Shown here in pieces: positions 4,631 through 5,773 of a stretch of DNA of 5,773 nucleotides. The stretch comes from an uncultured Actinomycetes bacterium (GTDB lineage: Bacteria; Actinomycetota; Thermoleophilia; Miltoncostaeales; Miltoncostaeaceae), in assembly GCA_903866425.1 (NCBI GenBank), contig CAIPNN010000294.1:1-5773 (forward strand), written 5' to 3'. The notes beneath the pieces were generated by a model. The model had not been told where the DNA came from, did no database searches, and saw only the letters and a program-made list of their open reading frames with translations. The position numbers and the translations under genes were made by a program. Numbering within the stretch: the first letter of the stretch is position 1; each line of letters begins with the position of its first letter.

Positions 4631-5509
4631 ATGAGTCCGAGTGACGAGATGCTGCGCGCACCCGAGCTGCTGCCCGGAATGGTGCAGCGCTATCGCGGCG
4701 AGCCCATGCCGGCGGACGACATGCGCGTTGAGGACGCCCGCGAGGCACCCGACGCCATCCGCGACACCCACACCGTGGTGGACGAACACATCGCAGGTGT
4801 GCACTGCACCTGGGTCAACCCCGAGCACCGCTCCAATGGCCTCATCGTGTCGCTGCACGGCGGCGGGTACATCGTGGGGCCAGGCGCAGCGCACTGGGGC
4901 TGGTTCAGCACGCTGTGCCGGGAGACCGGCCAGGCGGGGCTCCTCGTCAGGTACTCGCGCGCGCCTGAAGCCACCTACCCCACCGCGCTCAACGAGGTGC
5001 TCGGCGTCGTCCGCACCCTCGACTGCCCCTGGCAGCTCGTGGGCGACAGCGCCGGGGGCGGGCTTGGACTGGCCACGGCATTCAGCCTGCGCGACGCCGG
5101 TGAAGCGCTCCCGACGGCAATGGTGCTGAGCTCCCCTTGGCTCGACATCACCATGGCCCACCCCGAGCAGTCCGCCAATGCACACATTGACCCGATGATG
5201 GGCACCCCGGCCCTCGACCACTACGCCAAGGCATACGCAGGCGAGACGGACCGCACGCACCCACACCTCTCACCGCTCTACGGCGACCCCACCGGACTTC
5301 CGCCCATGCTCATCACCGTCGGCACCGCCGAGCTCTTCCTGTTCGAGACCCGCGACTGGAAGGCCAAGTGCGACGCGGCGGGCACCGCGTGCGAGGTCCT
5401 TGAGGTGGATGGCGCTATCCACGACTTCGCCATCATGCTGAGCCTCATGCCCGAGGCCCGCGAGGTGCTGCCCCAGCAGGTGGCCTTCCTCGCAGCCCAC
5501 AGGGCCTGA
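4631..5509 (+). CDS. Alpha/beta hydrolase, hormone-sensitive-lipase-type esterase (292 aa)
   Basis: This is a serine hydrolase of the alpha/beta hydrolase fold-3 (HSL, bacterial lipase family IV) group, probably a cytoplasmic carboxylesterase or lactonase; the substrate is unknown. Seen: the oxyanion motif HGGG at residues 76-79 inside LIVSLHGGGYIVGPG; the nucleophile elbow GDSAGG at 138-143 with Ser140; SSPWLDIT at 167-174, a conserved strand of the group; LPPMLITVGTAELFLFET at 223-240, where Glu234 occupies the catalytic-acid position usually held by Asp; and IHDF with His264 as the catalytic base. There is no signal peptide and the length is typical. ATG at 4631 lies 4 nt after the corA stop with no clear Shine-Dalgarno, so translation may depend on corA; Met7 (4649) is an alternative. 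It converges on a propeller gene that overlaps its last 65 bases. The family is secure; the acid assignment is inferred. Confidence 0.92.
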   Translation: MSPSDEMLRAPELLPGMVQRYRGEPMPADDMRVEDAREAPDAIRDTHTVVDEHIAGVHCTWVNPEHRSNGLIVSLHGGGYIVGPGAAHWGWFSTLCRETGQAGLLVRYSRAPEATYPTALNEVLGVVRTLDCPWQLVGDSAGGGLGLATAFSLRDAGEALPTAMVLSSPWLDITMAHPEQSANAHIDPMMGTPALDHYAKAYAGETDRTHPHLSPLYGDPTGLPPMLITVGTAELFLFETRDWKAKCDAAGTACEVLEVDGAIHDFAIMLSLMPEAREVLPQQVAFLAAHRA

Positions 5510-5773
5510 CGAGCGGCGGTGCCTGGCCGGTCACCGGTGCTGCCCCGCCAGTGCGCGGCAGCGTCAGGCGGTTCAGCATCACGCCCGACGTGGAGATGAC
5601 ACCAACCGACGCAATGTCGGACTGGCCAAACCAGAGATTGCCGTCAGGCCCCGTGATGAGTGACTCAATCGGTGACGCGGTCCCGGTCTGGCCGTTGAAC
5701 TTTGTTGAGTAGTACGTGACGGCGCCGGCAGTTGTGATGCGGCCGATTTGGCCATCGCCGCACCCGAACCACA
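5445..5773 (-). CDS. Vgb/streptogramin-lyase-like beta-propeller, C-terminal part (partial)
   Basis: The minus strand is open from the window edge (first full codon at 5771-5769) to TGA at 5447-5445, 108 codons. Seen from the left end of the protein: WFGCGDGQIGRITTAGAVTYY, then SPIESLITGPDGNLWFGQSD, then SVGVISTSGVMLNRLTLP. The alternation of GPDGNLWF with IGRITTxGxVTxY, at a spacing of about 40-45 residues, is the blade repeat of virginiamycin B lyase (Vgb)-like propellers. Many such proteins are not antibiotic lyases but secreted or surface propellers, so no enzyme function is claimed. The gene starts to the right of the window. After the last blade a Pro/Gly/Ala/Arg-rich tail (about residues 73-108) runs antisense into the hydrolase gene, with 65 bp shared. 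The last blade looks incomplete, as when a propeller closes with an N-terminal strand. Confidence 0.75.
   Translation of the reverse strand, partial: WFGCGDGQIGRITTAGAVTYYSTKFNGQTGTASPIESLITGPDGNLWFGQSDIASVGVISTSGVMLNRLTLPRTGGAAPVTGQAPPLVRPCGLRGRPPAGAAPRGPRA

Noticed and set aside
4604..5266. Minus-strand open frame of 220 codons opposite the hydrolase
   Set aside because: Antisense shadow; the plus strand has an intact HGGG, GDSAGG and His motif set.
5539..5562. GCTGCC / GGCAGC inverted repeat as a bidirectional terminator between the convergent genes
   Set aside because: A 6-bp stem with a 12-nt loop and no T tract, located inside the propeller coding frame; probably chance in GC-rich sequence.

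Overview
This window is a stretch of ordinary bacterial chromosome with high GC content. The codon choice, the GTG starts and the actinobacterial flavour of several proteins point to a high-GC Gram-positive bacterium. These include the TEYLSWRWCLWVN stretch of the efflux pump, an N-terminally membrane-anchored protein with a YETDSYDGDGNRTTTY core, and a 67-residue cold-shock protein. The Vgb-like beta-propeller at the right edge would fit a Thermoleophilia-type or other deep-branching actinobacterium, but that placement is inference. I see no mobile element, CRISPR array, tRNA or rRNA.

Layout. The left edge (1-210, minus) is the first 70 codons of leucyl-tRNA synthetase, leuS. A 38-nt gap separates it from a divergent small GNAT acetyltransferase (249-680, plus). 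A structured leader (about 681-834) precedes a cold-shock protein gene (835-1038), which ends in two consecutive hairpins, the second a textbook intrinsic terminator (1075-1109). Next come an uncharacterised two-TM membrane protein (1127-2047), a 14-TM DHA2-type MFS efflux pump (2113-3594), a CorA-type Mg2+ channel (3631-4626) and, 4 nt after the corA stop, an HSL-type alpha/beta hydrolase (4631-5509). All six of these genes lie on the plus strand. At the right edge a convergent minus-strand frame (5445 to beyond 5773) encodes the C-terminal end of a Vgb (streptogramin lyase)-like beta-propeller. It has no start codon for its main part inside the window and its tail overlaps the hydrolase gene antisense by 65 bp.

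How the genes relate. I see no single pathway. The genes are mostly separately punctuated units. An inverted repeat lies at or near nearly every plus-strand boundary: after the GNAT gene, in and after csp, between the membrane protein and the MFS gene, between the MFS gene and corA, and at the end of corA. corA and the hydrolase are close enough to be one transcript.

The most interesting signals are in the short intergenic regions. They are a cold-shock leader with two perfect inverted repeats, the second abutting the ribosome binding site; a 14-bp palindrome whose right arm contains the probable corA start codon and a TANNNT -10-like hexamer; an 11-bp palindrome ahead of the efflux pump; and the antisense-overlapping propeller tail. 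I found no clear evidence for a wholly new multi-gene system.
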